A stretch of 39,737 bases of DNA from JANMZR01 sp031383555 (GTDB lineage: Bacteria > Bacteroidota > Bacteroidia > Cytophagales > Spirosomataceae), in the NCBI GenBank assembly GCA_031383555.1, contig JANMZR010000420.1:1-39737 (forward strand), read 5' to 3'. Positions within the stretch are counted from its first letter, which is position 1, and each line of letters opens with the position of its first letter. The notes under the pieces are model-generated. The model was not told the DNA's origin and did not search any database. It saw only the letters and a list, made by a program, of their open reading frames with translations. Shown piece by piece: positions 1-9,828 of this stretch. A program made the translations under genes and the position numbers.

Positions 1-150
1 GATTTAGAAAAGCTCACAACCCTAACTGAGCAAGGTGAAAAGGCCCGTGATTATTTGTGTAAACTTCCAAATAGATTGATAAAAATCGCAGAAAGAATGA
101 GCAACCCCACAAAAGAATATGAGTTTAAGTGGATTGGAATACAACAATAG
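1..150 (+). CDS. C-terminal fragment of an unidentified protein
   Basis: Frame 1 is open from the first base of the window to a TAG at 148-150, giving the last 49 residues of a protein whose start lies upstream. The fragment is charged and probably helical (many Lys, Glu and Arg) and ends in FKWIGIQQ. A rho-independent terminator follows 24 bases later, which supports this being a real gene end. I do not recognise the family, and too little is present to assign a function. Confidence 0.6.
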   Translation, partial: DLEKLTTLTEQGEKARDYLCKLPNRLIKIAERMSNPTKEYEFKWIGIQQ

Positions 151-174
151 TAAAAAAAAAATAAATATAAATGA

Positions 175-199
175 AAGGCAGCGAAGGTTGCCTTTTTTT
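175..199 (+). terminator. Rho-independent terminator
   Basis: A 6-bp stem, AAGGCA (175-180) with TGCCTT (189-194), closes an 8-base loop and runs into a T tract up to 199. It lies just after the partial plus-strand gene and just before the 3' end of the minus-strand amidase. The T tract is on the plus strand only, so it mainly serves the upstream gene. Confidence 0.75.
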
Positions 200-204
200 A
201 TTTG

Positions 205-1800
205 TCAGAACTTCCCATTTTTAAACATTGGAGCTTTTCTATGCTTTGTGCCTTGCTCATACGAGTAAGCGATTTCAATAAGAACTGGCTCAGACCAAGC
301 TTTACCAAAAAAAGAAATCCCAACTGGTAGCCCCTCCACATAACCCATTGGCACTGTAATATTTGGATAGCCAGCATGTGCGGCAAATGAAGAACTACTC
401 GGCCCAGTTCCTGAGCCACCATTTATCAAGTCTATTTTCCATGCTGGGCTGCCCGAAGGTGCCATTATAGCATCTAACTGGTTATCTGTCATAACTTTAT
501 CAATTCCATTTTCTTGGCTATTTTTCAACATTTGGCTTAAGGCCTCTAAATATTCTTTGGTTTTTAAGTCACCTTTGGCTTGGGCAAGTTCTAAATATTT
601 TTGGTTATAATGTTCTAATTCTATAGGATCCTTTTTGTTAAAAGCGATTAATTCTTCCAAATTTTTGATTTTTGCATTTGGGCCAAGTGATTTAAAATAA
701 TTATTTAAACCTTCTTTATATTCGAAAATCATCACTTCCAATGAATTTGCATTTTGTGCTATTGGGGTGATTTTTTCAATTTCCACAATTTCAGCACCTT
801 GGCTTTTGATAAATTCCACGGCTTTATTCATCAATTCGTCCACTTTATAGTTGGCTCCAAATGTTCCTTTAAAAAGACCTATTCTTTTGCCTTTCAGGCC
901 ATTATCTTTTAAAAATTGGGTATAATCTGTAAAATATTTACCCTCACTGGCAATTGTTTTATCATCACCTTTATCAATTCCTACCATAATACCCAATGCA
1001 ATAGCAGCATCTCTCACTGTGCGTGTCATGGGCCCTGGCGTGTCTTGTGTGTTGGAAATGGGTATTACCCCAGCTCTACTTATTAAGCCTACTGTAGGTT
1101 TTATCCCTACTATTCCGTTAGTAGTGGACGGACAAATGATGGAACCATTAGTTTCAGTTCCAATTGCAAAAATGGCCAAATTAGCAGCGATAGCAGCTCC
1201 AGAACCAGCCGACGACCCACATGGAGAGCGACTTAAATCATAGGGATTCAAGGTTTGACCGCCTATACCGCTCCAACCACTCGACGATAAGTTACCTCGA
1301 AAATTAGCCCATTCACTCAAGTTGGTTTTACCAATAATTACAGCTCCCGCCTCTTTCAATTTTGTTACTAAATAACTGTCTTTCAGGGGATAAGAATTTG
1401 CCAAAGCCCTTGAACCCGCCGTTGTTGGCATATCAAATGTATCGATATTGTCTTTCAATAAAACTGGAATTCCATGTAATGACCCACGGCTTTTACCATT
1501 TTTAAGCTCTGAATCCAACTCTTTAGCAATGTTTATAGCTTTAGGGTTTATATAAATTATTGAATTAAGCTTTGGCCCGGCTTTATCAATTTCGTTGATT
1601 CTTTTTAAATAGGCTTTCACAATTGTTTCAACAGTATATTTGCCTGATTTATAGCCTTTTTGTAAAGTGGTAATATCCAATTCTTCTAGTTGAAATGTAG
1701 GTTTCAATTTAACATTTTCCCTTCTATTTTGTCCAAATATTGAAGCTGAAAAGTAAATATATAGAAATAAAAAGGCAGTTAAATTTGCAATTGTTTTCAT
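205..1800 (-). CDS. Secreted amidase, amidase-signature (AS) family
   Basis: A 531-residue hydrolase of the amidase-signature family, which cleaves C-N amide bonds with a Ser-cisSer-Lys triad. The triad is visible: Lys116 in PVLLKDNIDT, cis-Ser196 in CGSSAGSG, and nucleophile Ser220 in GTETNGSI. The N-terminus (about residues 1-23, ending near IFGQ) is a hydrophobic signal peptide, so the enzyme acts in the periplasm or outside the cell. That and its length argue against GatA, the cytoplasmic Glu-tRNA amidotransferase subunit. No GatB or GatC gene is adjacent. The substrate cannot be read from sequence; peptide amides or other small amides are typical for secreted relatives. It is transcribed alone, divergently from cmk. 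Confidence 0.93.
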   Translation of the reverse strand: MKTIANLTAFLFLYIYFSASIFGQNRRENVKLKPTFQLEELDITTLQKGYKSGKYTVETIVKAYLKRINEIDKAGPKLNSIIYINPKAINIAKELDSELKNGKSRGSLHGIPVLLKDNIDTFDMPTTAGSRALANSYPLKDSYLVTKLKEAGAVIIGKTNLSEWANFRGNLSSSGWSGIGGQTLNPYDLSRSPCGSSAGSGAAIAANLAIFAIGTETNGSIICPSTTNGIVGIKPTVGLISRAGVIPISNTQDTPGPMTRTVRDAAIALGIMVGIDKGDDKTIASEGKYFTDYTQFLKDNGLKGKRIGLFKGTFGANYKVDELMNKAVEFIKSQGAEIVEIEKITPIAQNANSLEVMIFEYKEGLNNYFKSLGPNAKIKNLEELIAFNKKDPIELEHYNQKYLELAQAKGDLKTKEYLEALSQMLKNSQENGIDKVMTDNQLDAIMAPSGSPAWKIDLINGGSGTGPSSSSFAAHAGYPNITVPMGYVEGLPVGISFFGKAWSEPVLIEIAYSYEQGTKHRKAPMFKNGKF

Positions 1801-1907
1801 AGATTCTTAATTATTTTTTTTGCAATATACAAATTAGAAAATTCTGTTTTGTGTTGTTTTTATTTATTAAATTTTTGCGAATATCGGTAATCATGAATTG
1901 AAATCTT

Positions 1908-1915
1908 TAAATTTG
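1908..1915 (+). promoter_or_regulatory. Possible -7 promoter element for cmk
   Basis: TAAATTTG matches the Bacteroidota -7 consensus TAnnTTTG and ends 15 bases before the cmk start codon. A TTTG at 1874-1877 is present, but the 30-base spacing is longer than the usual 19-23, so the -33 part is not supported. In DNA this AT-rich a lone -7 match can occur by chance. Confidence 0.35.
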
Positions 1916-1930
1916 AAAAAATAAATAATT

Positions 1931-2629
1931 ATGCAAAAAATCGTAATAGCACTAGACGGATATTCGAGTTGTGGAAAAAGCACTACTGCCAAAAGAGTTG
2001 CGTCAAAACTGGGCTATTCTTTCATCGATACTGGGGCTATGTATAGAGCCGTAAGTTTGTTTTTTTATGAAAATCATATAGCTATCACCAACCCAAAAGA
2101 AATAGAAAAGGCTTTGAATGAAATTAATATTCATTTTGAATACAATGATAAAACGGGCAAAAGCGATGTTTTTTTAAATGGACTCAATGTTGAAAGTGAA
2201 ATAAGGAAAATGTATATTTCAAATATGGTCTCGGAAGTTTCGGCCATAACTGCTGTAAGAAAAGCCTTAGTAGCTCAACAGCAACGAATGGGCAAAAAAA
2301 GAGGCCTAGTGATGGATGGGCGTGACATTGGCACAAAAGTATTTCCTGATGCTGAGGTAAAAATATTCATGACTGCTGAGTCCATTATTAGAGCTCAAAG
2401 AAGGCAGGTGGAATTACTCGAGAAAGGCGAAATAGTGGATTTGGACGACATTTTAGCCAATATTCAAAAAAGAGATTTAATTGATTCAACACGTGAAGAA
2501 GGCCCATTGATGAAAGCAGTTGATGCATTCGATTTGGATACATCTTATATGACTTTGGACGAACAAGTTGACTTTGTAATTGAATTACACGACAAAAAAG
2601 CCAGTGAATTATCCCGTTTAAACAAGTAA
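1931..2629 (+). CDS. cmk: Cytidylate kinase
   Basis: Cmk transfers phosphate from ATP to CMP or dCMP in the cytoplasm, feeding CTP and dCTP synthesis. At 232 residues it has normal length for the bacterial enzyme. The P-loop GYSSCGKSTTAK is at residues 10-21, and FIDTGAMYRAV follows as the conserved nucleotide-monophosphate-binding segment. MDGRDIGTKVFPDA near residue 130 is the family signature, and the C-terminal region carries the lid arginines (QKRDLIDSTRE). It starts the plus-strand run and is followed after 15 bases by an FAD oxidoreductase, so the two are probably co-transcribed. Confidence 0.97.
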   Translation: MQKIVIALDGYSSCGKSTTAKRVASKLGYSFIDTGAMYRAVSLFFYENHIAITNPKEIEKALNEINIHFEYNDKTGKSDVFLNGLNVESEIRKMYISNMVSEVSAITAVRKALVAQQQRMGKKRGLVMDGRDIGTKVFPDAEVKIFMTAESIIRAQRRQVELLEKGEIVDLDDILANIQKRDLIDSTREEGPLMKAVDAFDLDTSYMTLDEQVDFVIELHDKKASELSRLNK

Positions 2630-2644
2630 ATTTCACTATAATAA

Positions 2645-3721
2645 ATGACCCAATCAATTGATTATTTGATAGTTGGACAAGGTTTGGCAGGCTCAATATT
2701 GGCCTATGAAATTTTAAAAACAGGAGCCACACTTTCAATAATTAATGATACAAATGGAGAATGTGCTTCAAAAGTAGCAGCAGGAATATTTAACCCGATC
2801 ACTGGAAAACGTTTCGTAAAAACTTGGCATTGTGATGAAATATACCCTACCATAATCCCTTATTATAGCCGATTAGAACAGGAATTATCTTTCAAATTTC
2901 TTCATCAAAATCAAATAATAAGGCCTATTTCAAATATAAAAGAACAAAACCAATTGATAAGCCTGGCTGATGATTCTGAAAATGAAAAATACATTGAATT
3001 CAAGTCAAATATCACCGAAATTGCAGCCTTCTCAAATATGAATTTCGGCGCTATTTCCACTAAAATTGGGGGTTGGGTAGATGTGCCAGCTTTACTAAAT
3101 ATATTGAAAAAACACTTAGAAAAAACTACTAATTATTTAAATCAAATATTTAATTATGAGTTAATTGAATTTAAAAATGACGAAATATTTTACAAAGAAA
3201 TTAAATATAAAAAAATAATATTTTGTGAAGGAAACGGCGCTTTGAAAAATCCGTATTTCAATTGGTTGCCTTTTAATACTGTTAAAGGTGAGATTTTGAA
3301 TATTGATATGGATTCAGCATTAAAAAATTATATTTTATTAAATGGGATATTTATTGTACCCATATCAAATGAAATTTATAAAGTGGGTGCTACCTATAAC
3401 TGGGCCGATAAAAGTTCAGAAATTACTAAAGAGGGAAGAAATGAATTGGAATTAAAGTTAAAAAAACTATTAAAAAATAATTATCAAATAATATCACAAC
3501 AGGCAGGTATAAGACCTGCTACAATCGACAGGCGACCATTTGTTGGCCTCCACCCAAAATACGAAAATATTGCGATTTTTAATGGTTTAGGTACAAAAGG
3601 AGTATCTCTTGCTCCTTATTTTGCTAAAGAATTTACAAATTTCATAATAAAAGGCTCACAACTAAACCCCGAAATAAATATTAATCGATTTAGTTCGTTA
3701 TATTTAAGTTCTGATTTTTAG
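2645..3721 (+). CDS. FAD-dependent oxidoreductase, DAO family
   Basis: A 358-residue flavoprotein of the D-amino-acid-oxidase (DAO) superfamily. The N-terminal Rossmann motif is clear: YLIVGQGLAGSILA, with the glycines at residues 11, 13 and 16. The C-terminal QAGIRPATIDRRPFVGLHP followed by NGLGTKGVSLAP matches the second FAD-contacting segment seen in glycine oxidase and the MnmC oxidase domain. There is no signal peptide, so it is cytosolic. SKVAAGIFNPITGKR is a substrate-side segment common in Bacteroidota relatives. The substrate is unknown. It could be a small amine or amino-acid oxidase; a tRNA-modification role like the MnmC C-terminal domain is possible but no MnmC methyltransferase domain is present. 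Confidence 0.85.
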   Translation: MTQSIDYLIVGQGLAGSILAYEILKTGATLSIINDTNGECASKVAAGIFNPITGKRFVKTWHCDEIYPTIIPYYSRLEQELSFKFLHQNQIIRPISNIKEQNQLISLADDSENEKYIEFKSNITEIAAFSNMNFGAISTKIGGWVDVPALLNILKKHLEKTTNYLNQIFNYELIEFKNDEIFYKEIKYKKIIFCEGNGALKNPYFNWLPFNTVKGEILNIDMDSALKNYILLNGIFIVPISNEIYKVGATYNWADKSSEITKEGRNELELKLKKLLKNNYQIISQQAGIRPATIDRRPFVGLHPKYENIAIFNGLGTKGVSLAPYFAKEFTNFIIKGSQLNPEININRFSSLYLSSDF

Positions 3722-3833
3722 TTTCTTATTAAGTAAAAATATTTTTAAAAGTAAAAGTAAAAAAATATTATAACCGGCATTTGATTTTAAGTCAAAATTA
3801 TATTAAAAAATCACTTAATTATTCATTTTTAAA

Positions 3834-6800
3834 ATGATAGAAAATAAATTCAAAACAAGGTTAGGCTTTTGTAAAAATTTGATTGCTTTTAGCCTTATTT
3901 TAATCTCACCTTTTTTTGTAAAGGCTCAAAATTACTCACCAACTCAACAAGAATTTGGCCAAAATCGTATTCAAAAGCGTGAATTCAATTGGAAGGTTCT
4001 CATAAGCAGCAATTTCGAAATGTACTATTATGGCGACTCTCAAAACATCGCCAATAATTCATTACTATACGCTGAATCCGAATTTGAACGCCTTTCTGGG
4101 CTTTTGGGTTATTCGCCCTATTCCCGAACGAAAATATTTTTTTATAATTCACCTGGCGAAATGTTTCAAAGCAACGCAAATTTAAACCTTACTGGTGAAA
4201 TAAATCCGATAGAGTCAAACCTTTCCAAATCAAAAATCGAAGTGGCATACACTGGGGAAGCTACCTCGTTTAAAAAAGTGCTAATTAATAAAATTGCCGA
4301 AATATTTGTATACGAAATGCTCTATGGCGGTAGTTTAAAAGATGCCTTACAAAGTAGCATACTTCTAACCTTGCCTGATTGGTTTATTTCGGGTGTTTCA
4401 GCCTACGCTGCCAACGGTTGGAGCAACGAAATGGATGATTTTATGAGAGATGCTATTTTGAAAAAGAGAATTCGTAAGCCAGAAAAATTAAATGGGAATG
4501 AGGCTAAGCTTTTTGGTCAATCAATTTGGAATTTTGTAGCTGAGCGTTATGGGAGGGATAATATTTCTAATATACTAAACCTCACGAGAATAATTCGAAA
4601 CGAGCAAACAAGTATTGGAAGTACCTTAGGCACATCTTACAATAGATTTTTAAAAGAGTGGAGAGACTACTATGCCAACTTAGCTACCCCCCTTAGCGGT
4701 TCTTATTCAACTTTGCGCACCGATTTTAGAATTGTAAATGAGAAAAATGAAGGCATTGAAAAAATAACTTCAGCAAAACTAAGTCCCGATCAAACCCTAA
4801 TCGCATTTGTAGTTAGTGACCATGGACAGTATTCTGTTGATCAGTTCATTATAAAAACTAAAAAAAGAGTTAAAATAATGAAAATTGGCTTAAGATCAAT
4901 ATCAAAAAATTACACTTCATCTCCTCCATTAATCGCATGGTCAAAAGGAAATAACCTTGCAATAGTTTATGAAAAAGAAGCAGTAAATAAATTGGTAATT
5001 TATTCAAATATGACTGCGGATAAACCAAAAGGAAAGTTAAGCACTAAAAAAATAATAAAAGGCTTCCAACAAATTACTGAAATGGATATGTCGGAAACGG
5101 GAACTGCTCTGGTACTTTCGGCTGATAAAAAAGGACAAAACGACCTATATTTATATGATATTTCAAGAGGAAACACTACACAAGTCACCAATGATATTTA
5201 CGACGACCGCCAACCTAATTTTGTGGGCAACTCTCGTAGTTCAATTGTATATTTATCCAATCGAGTTTCCGACTCTGTGAAAGTAGTTCGCTCAGATTTT
5301 AAGTCACTTTCAAATAATTTTGGTGTTTATTTTCACGATGGAAACCCCCGTACCCAATTAATTAGGAAGCTAGTTGATTCCGTTGGTGTTATAAGCCGGC
5401 CCATAGCTATTGATGATAGTACTGTTGTATTTATAAGCGATGAAAAAGGCATTAAAAACTTGTATCGTTATGCCAAAGGTGATTCTACCTATCAGAAAAT
5501 AAATCAAATTTCAAACTCAATAAGTAATATTGAAGACTTTGACTTAAACCCCAATACTGGCGCCGCCATTTACATTTCAAATGAAAATGGTGCACCTTTT
5601 ATAGGGTATTTGAGAAGACTTGCTATTGAAAACGAATACGAGCTCCCTGCCTTATCTAGAATTAATGGTAGAACCGACAACCAAAATGTTCTATTACCAA
5701 AATGGATTGATAATCCAATTCAAAATGTCGAAGAAGAGCCCAAGGTAGTTGAACAAAAATCTACTGCTTTAACTAACTTACAACCAGGTGAAGTTGATAC
5801 AGATAACTATACTTTTGATTCCTCTAATATTGTTTCTAGAAGCGAAAGTAAATCGAGTAAAACAACAAAAAACTCTAGTTCAGGGGTAATAATAAGGTCA
5901 AATAGCAGAAAAGAAAATCGTATAAAAGGACCAACCGAATTTAAAGATAAGTTTGAATTAATAAACTTCGACAATACTTTTGTAGTGGATCCATTACGAG
6001 ATTTTGGATGGAAAAATACTGTCGTATTTAGCGACGTACTTCAAAATCAAATACTTAAAGGAGGAATAATGATAACTCCCAATTTGAAAAATGGAGATGC
6101 ATTTGTTGATTATAGCAACTTCACCAAGAGAGTTGACTTCGGATTAAGGGTAGATAGGCGCTCCTTTTTTGAAGGACAAGAAGGTGATATTGGTCGAAAA
6201 CTACTTTATAATAAAGCCATGGCAACGGTGTCATATCCTTTTACAATTTCTAGTCGAATCTCATTATCACCATTTGTAATTGCAACTTCAACTAAATATT
6301 TCAATTCTGTAGCTGAAAAATCGAATTCAAACTTTGGCGGCGTGCAATTGGAATATGTTTATGACAATACCAGCTCATTCGGTTTAAACAATTTGGAAGG
6401 TACAAGATTTAGAGCAAAATATGAAAATGTAAAAGGACTTACCTCAGCCAAAGAAGGTTTTACAAAATTTGGCTTTGATTTAAGAAACTATAAAAAACTT
6501 CCAAAAGATATCGTTTTAGCTACTCGACTTTCATACGGCAGGTCGGCTGGTAACTCACCCAAGCAATATTTATTGGGAGGAATGGACAACTGGGTGGGCC
6601 AAAAAACAGACCCCAATAATAATGTATCAAACCCTCTGTTCAATGGTAATCTGGCAGTCGATAATAGAGTAGCAATGCTTTTTGCTGACTTTGTTACCAA
6701 TATGAGAGGTTTCAACTTAAATAAAGTTTCAGGCACAAATCACGCCCTAGTTAATGTTGAATTTAGGTTTCCAATATTTAAATATTTAGGAGCCGGCCAA

Positions 6801-7097
6801 TTAAATTCTAGTTTTTTGAAAAATTTCCAGGCCACCTTATTTACAGATTTCGGCACTGTTTGGAACAAAAGAAATCCATTTGAAAAACAAAATGACTTCA
6901 ATACAAAACCAATTGAAAACTCATTGCCCTTTAGCGGCCAAGTAACCGATTTCAAATCGCCAATATTGGCTAGCTATGGCTTTGGCGCAAGAACATCCAT
7001 ATTAGGCTATTTTGTAAAAATGGATTTTGGATGGGGCATTGACGACGGCGAAACCTTAAAGCCAGTTACTTATTTTACACTTGGCTACGATTTCTAG
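3834..7097 (+). CDS. Peptidase-MA-like / TolB-type propeller / outer-membrane barrel fusion
   Basis: A 1087-residue envelope protein. Residues 1-32 form a signal peptide ending FFVKAQ. Residues about 50-290 resemble the peptidase-MA-like (gluzincin) domain: LPDWFISGVSAYAANGW at 180-196 matches the helix that usually reads PxWxxEGxAxY. The zinc motif HExxH expected before it is replaced by INKIAEIFVYEM (151-162), so the domain is probably catalytically dead. Residues about 295-620 contain PD40/WD40-like blades (SPDQTLIAFV, DDRQPNFVGNSRSSIVYLSN). A low-complexity Ser/Lys linker at roughly 640-700 leads to a C-terminal surface-antigen (BamA/Omp85-like) barrel, with YLLGGMDNWVG and a terminal aromatic residue in FTLGYDF. 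Function is not known; an outer-membrane assembly or sensing role is inferred from architecture. Confidence 0.8.
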   Translation: MIENKFKTRLGFCKNLIAFSLILISPFFVKAQNYSPTQQEFGQNRIQKREFNWKVLISSNFEMYYYGDSQNIANNSLLYAESEFERLSGLLGYSPYSRTKIFFYNSPGEMFQSNANLNLTGEINPIESNLSKSKIEVAYTGEATSFKKVLINKIAEIFVYEMLYGGSLKDALQSSILLTLPDWFISGVSAYAANGWSNEMDDFMRDAILKKRIRKPEKLNGNEAKLFGQSIWNFVAERYGRDNISNILNLTRIIRNEQTSIGSTLGTSYNRFLKEWRDYYANLATPLSGSYSTLRTDFRIVNEKNEGIEKITSAKLSPDQTLIAFVVSDHGQYSVDQFIIKTKKRVKIMKIGLRSISKNYTSSPPLIAWSKGNNLAIVYEKEAVNKLVIYSNMTADKPKGKLSTKKIIKGFQQITEMDMSETGTALVLSADKKGQNDLYLYDISRGNTTQVTNDIYDDRQPNFVGNSRSSIVYLSNRVSDSVKVVRSDFKSLSNNFGVYFHDGNPRTQLIRKLVDSVGVISRPIAIDDSTVVFISDEKGIKNLYRYAKGDSTYQKINQISNSISNIEDFDLNPNTGAAIYISNENGAPFIGYLRRLAIENEYELPALSRINGRTDNQNVLLPKWIDNPIQNVEEEPKVVEQKSTALTNLQPGEVDTDNYTFDSSNIVSRSESKSSKTTKNSSSGVIIRSNSRKENRIKGPTEFKDKFELINFDNTFVVDPLRDFGWKNTVVFSDVLQNQILKGGIMITPNLKNGDAFVDYSNFTKRVDFGLRVDRRSFFEGQEGDIGRKLLYNKAMATVSYPFTISSRISLSPFVIATSTKYFNSVAEKSNSNFGGVQLEYVYDNTSSFGLNNLEGTRFRAKYENVKGLTSAKEGFTKFGFDLRNYKKLPKDIVLATRLSYGRSAGNSPKQYLLGGMDNWVGQKTDPNNNVSNPLFNGNLAVDNRVAMLFADFVTNMRGFNLNKVSGTNHALVNVEFRFPIFKYLGAGQLNSSFLKNFQATLFTDFGTVWNKRNPFEKQNDFNTKPIENSLPFSGQVTDFKSPILASYGFGARTSILGYFVKMDFGWGIDDGETLKPVTYFTLGYDF

Positions 7098-7142
7098 AAG
7101 TCAAACTTATACTAACCAATTTCTATTATTCTCAATTAAAAT

Positions 7143-8768
7143 ATGAAAAAAAAATTACTGATTTTTCTTTTGGTATTTTGGTTTTTCTCTTTAAAAAATA
7201 CATTGAGTCAAGCTTTTGAATCAAACCTTCCAATTATTAAAATTACTTCAAATGGTACTATACTCGACGAGCCCAAGGTAAATGGGTTCATTGAAATAAT
7301 AGACAATAAAGGCAAATTGAATAAAAGTACAGACTCAAGTACAATCAAATACAACATTGGCATTGAATACCGAGGCTCAACCAGCCAAAGTCTTTCACCC
7401 AAAAAACCCTTTGGCATAGAAACCAGAAATAATAAAGGTGAAAATCTTAATGTGAGCTTGTTAGGCTTGCCAGCCGAAAACGATTGGGTAATTATTTCAC
7501 CATATAGCGACAAATCACTCATAAGGGATCATTTTTCGTATGAGTTAGCAAGGTCAATGAGCAGATACGCCAATCGTACAAAATTTATAGAACTTATTGT
7601 GAATGGCGAATACTATGGGGTTTGTGTGTTAGGTGAAAAAATAAAACAAGGAAAAGAAAGAGTAAATATTTCAAAATTAAAAGCAACTGATATTGCTGGA
7701 GATGATTTAACAGGTGGCTATATTTTAAAAATTGATAAGACAACTGGCAGTAAGTCAAGTAGTTGGTCATCAGCATTTAACTCACCTTTAAGGCCTCATT
7801 TATTTCAAATTGAATACCCTAAAATAGAAGACATAAAACCTGAGCAATTCAATTACATAAAAAAGTTTATCAATAACTTTGAAGCAACCTTACAGTCATC
7901 AGAATTTAGGGATACTGAAAAAGGATACCCAAAAATAATAGATGCTGACTCTTTTGTTGATTATTTTTTAGTAAACGAAATTACCAAAAACGTAGATGCC
8001 TACCGATTAAGCACATTTTTTTATAAAGACAAAGACAGTAAAAACAGTAAATTGGTAATGGGGCCAGCTTGGGATTTCAACCTAGCTTTTGGTAATTCCA
8101 ATTATTGTGAGGGGTGGCTACATATTGGTTGGGCGTATCGTTTTAACGATGTATGCGGTAACGACCCTTCTGGAGGGGTTCCATTTTGGTGGAGCAGGCT
8201 ATTATTAGATGAAAACTTTCAACTAAAGCTTAAAAACAGGTGGAAAGCATTGCGCTCAAGTACCCTAACTGATGCCAAAATATTTTCCAAAATAGACTCA
8301 TCAACTACTCTTTTGAAAGATGCCCAACTAAGAAATTTTACAAAATGGCCTATTTTAGGGAAATACATTTGGCCTAATAATTTTATTGCCAAAACCTATT
8401 CTGAAGAAATTACCTACACAAAGCAATGGCTTAAAGACAGATTAAGTTGGATGGATAATAGTGCCTTATTAAACTCAAATCTGTTGCCCACTGAAGCTTT
8501 GTTGGAAGATATTGAGAAACCGAATATTTTCCCAAACCCAATAGTAAATCAAGCCCATATTACTTTTGGTATTTCAAAAAAAGAGTTTGTAAGAGGGATA
8601 ATTATTAATAATTCAGGGAAAAAAATTAGAACAATTATTAATCAAGAATTGAAAATCGGTGAATACAAATTTGATTTTGAAAGGGGAAGTTTGCCCGCAG
8701 GAATATATTATTTTAGCTTAGAAAAAAATGATAAACCTGCTTATTTTCAAAAGATTATATTAATTTAG
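7143..8768 (+). CDS. CotH-family protein with T9SS type A sorting domain
   Basis: A 541-residue secreted protein. Residues 1-23 are a signal peptide (ending TLSQA). The central region is a CotH kinase-like domain: a YRGSTSQSLSPKKPFGIE strand near 76-93, DWVIISPYSDKSLIRD at 114-129, NGEYYGVCVLGEKI at 154-167, and the metal-binding GPAWDFNLAFGN at 307-318. CotH proteins of Bacillus spore coats phosphorylate serine in coat proteins; the role in Bacteroidota is open. Residues about 460-541 match a T9SS type A C-terminal domain: FPNPIVNQ at the start, then a Gly/Ile strand, LPAGIYYFSL and a hydrophobic end. It should therefore cross the outer membrane by T9SS. The two PorP/SprF genes downstream fit that route. 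Confidence 0.92.
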   Translation: MKKKLLIFLLVFWFFSLKNTLSQAFESNLPIIKITSNGTILDEPKVNGFIEIIDNKGKLNKSTDSSTIKYNIGIEYRGSTSQSLSPKKPFGIETRNNKGENLNVSLLGLPAENDWVIISPYSDKSLIRDHFSYELARSMSRYANRTKFIELIVNGEYYGVCVLGEKIKQGKERVNISKLKATDIAGDDLTGGYILKIDKTTGSKSSSWSSAFNSPLRPHLFQIEYPKIEDIKPEQFNYIKKFINNFEATLQSSEFRDTEKGYPKIIDADSFVDYFLVNEITKNVDAYRLSTFFYKDKDSKNSKLVMGPAWDFNLAFGNSNYCEGWLHIGWAYRFNDVCGNDPSGGVPFWWSRLLLDENFQLKLKNRWKALRSSTLTDAKIFSKIDSSTTLLKDAQLRNFTKWPILGKYIWPNNFIAKTYSEEITYTKQWLKDRLSWMDNSALLNSNLLPTEALLEDIEKPNIFPNPIVNQAHITFGISKKEFVRGIIINNSGKKIRTIINQELKIGEYKFDFERGSLPAGIYYFSLEKNDKPAYFQKIILI

Positions 8769-8853
8769 GGTTATAAATTAATTCAAATAATAATTTATTG
8801 AAATCCTTATCACAAATAATGGAAATTTGGTTGGCATCATATAATTATTAATT

Positions 8854-9816
8854 ATGAAAAATATATCGTTGATACTAATAATGCTCTTTGCAAACTATGC
8901 TTTTACACAGCAAATGGGCCATACCGAGTCCTACCCATTAAATAAATTGGGTTATAACCCTGCAATAGCAAGTATTGATAAAAAAGCGCATTTAACGGCT
9001 ATTGGTCAATATGGGGATAATAATAGCCTTGGAAGCCTAAAAAATTATTACTTAGCAGCTGAAATTTCCATACTCAAAACAGCAGGGCTTGCCATACAAT
9101 ATTCCGATTATTCTGATTTATTATTGAAAAATAAAACCTTTTCATTTGGCCTTTCAAAGCATTTTAAAATTAACGATAAAGCAACTTTATCTTTTGGATT
9201 AAGCACTGGTTTCGTAAACTCAAAGATTGACTACAACACAGATTATGGTCTTTCTGTAATAAAAGAGGAAGAAAAAACTTCAGCTGCATTTAAACCAACT
9301 TCGAGTAATAATCAAGCAAAAATGGAAATAGGCGAATCACAATATTTATTAGGTGGCGGCATCTTCTTAAATGCTGAAAAATGGCATTTAGGCTTTTCTA
9401 TCCCTAACTTAATAAAAAATGAATTGCCAGCCGATCTAACTCAAAGCACAAAAATCGTATTAGAAAGGCCCGCTTTTCTTTCAATAGAAAAGGATTTTAA
9501 GTTTAGCGAAAAACTCAAACTTACCTCTGGTGGCTTGTATCGATTTTCAAAAAATGAGTTTCAAAAAGGGCTGGATATTCAGTCAAGTATCTGGCTTAAA
9601 GAAAAATATAGTTTAGGACTTTGGTACCAAAGGATTGGCGCAAAATCAATTGGTAATAATAAACCATTATTAGCCACAACCGAAATAATTGTGAATAAAG
9701 TACGGCTTTCCTATAGTTTTAATTTAACAAATAATGCTGCTAATTATACTAATATAAAGCAACAAATTATGCTCAGACTTGATATTGATTATTTGAAAGA
9801 GAAACAAAAAAATTAA
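8854..9816 (+). CDS. PorP/SprF-family T9SS membrane protein (copy 1)
   Basis: A 320-residue outer-membrane protein with a signal peptide (MKNISLILIMLFANYAFTQ). It shows the PorP/SprF pattern of an early YNPAIAS turn followed by alternating amphipathic strands predicted to form a barrel. In Flavobacterium gliding and secretion, SprF-type proteins are needed for surface display of specific T9SS substrates. This copy is more divergent than the next one: the usual NPAYAG is NPAIAS. It lies 85 bases after the CotH gene and 12 bases before a second PorP/SprF gene, so the two paralogues are almost certainly one transcript. Confidence 0.85.
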   Translation: MKNISLILIMLFANYAFTQQMGHTESYPLNKLGYNPAIASIDKKAHLTAIGQYGDNNSLGSLKNYYLAAEISILKTAGLAIQYSDYSDLLLKNKTFSFGLSKHFKINDKATLSFGLSTGFVNSKIDYNTDYGLSVIKEEEKTSAAFKPTSSNNQAKMEIGESQYLLGGGIFLNAEKWHLGFSIPNLIKNELPADLTQSTKIVLERPAFLSIEKDFKFSEKLKLTSGGLYRFSKNEFQKGLDIQSSIWLKEKYSLGLWYQRIGAKSIGNNKPLLATTEIIVNKVRLSYSFNLTNNAANYTNIKQQIMLRLDIDYLKEKQKN

Positions 9817-9828
9817 GCCAATATATTA

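Noticed and set aside
198..422. Short minus-strand frame overlapping the amidase 3' end
   Set aside because: It is in another frame of a convincing amidase gene and has no start context or homology signal of its own.
8769..8853. Possible promoter between the CotH gene and the first PorP/SprF gene
   Set aside because: No TAnnTTTG match was found in the gap, so separate transcription cannot be supported from sequence.
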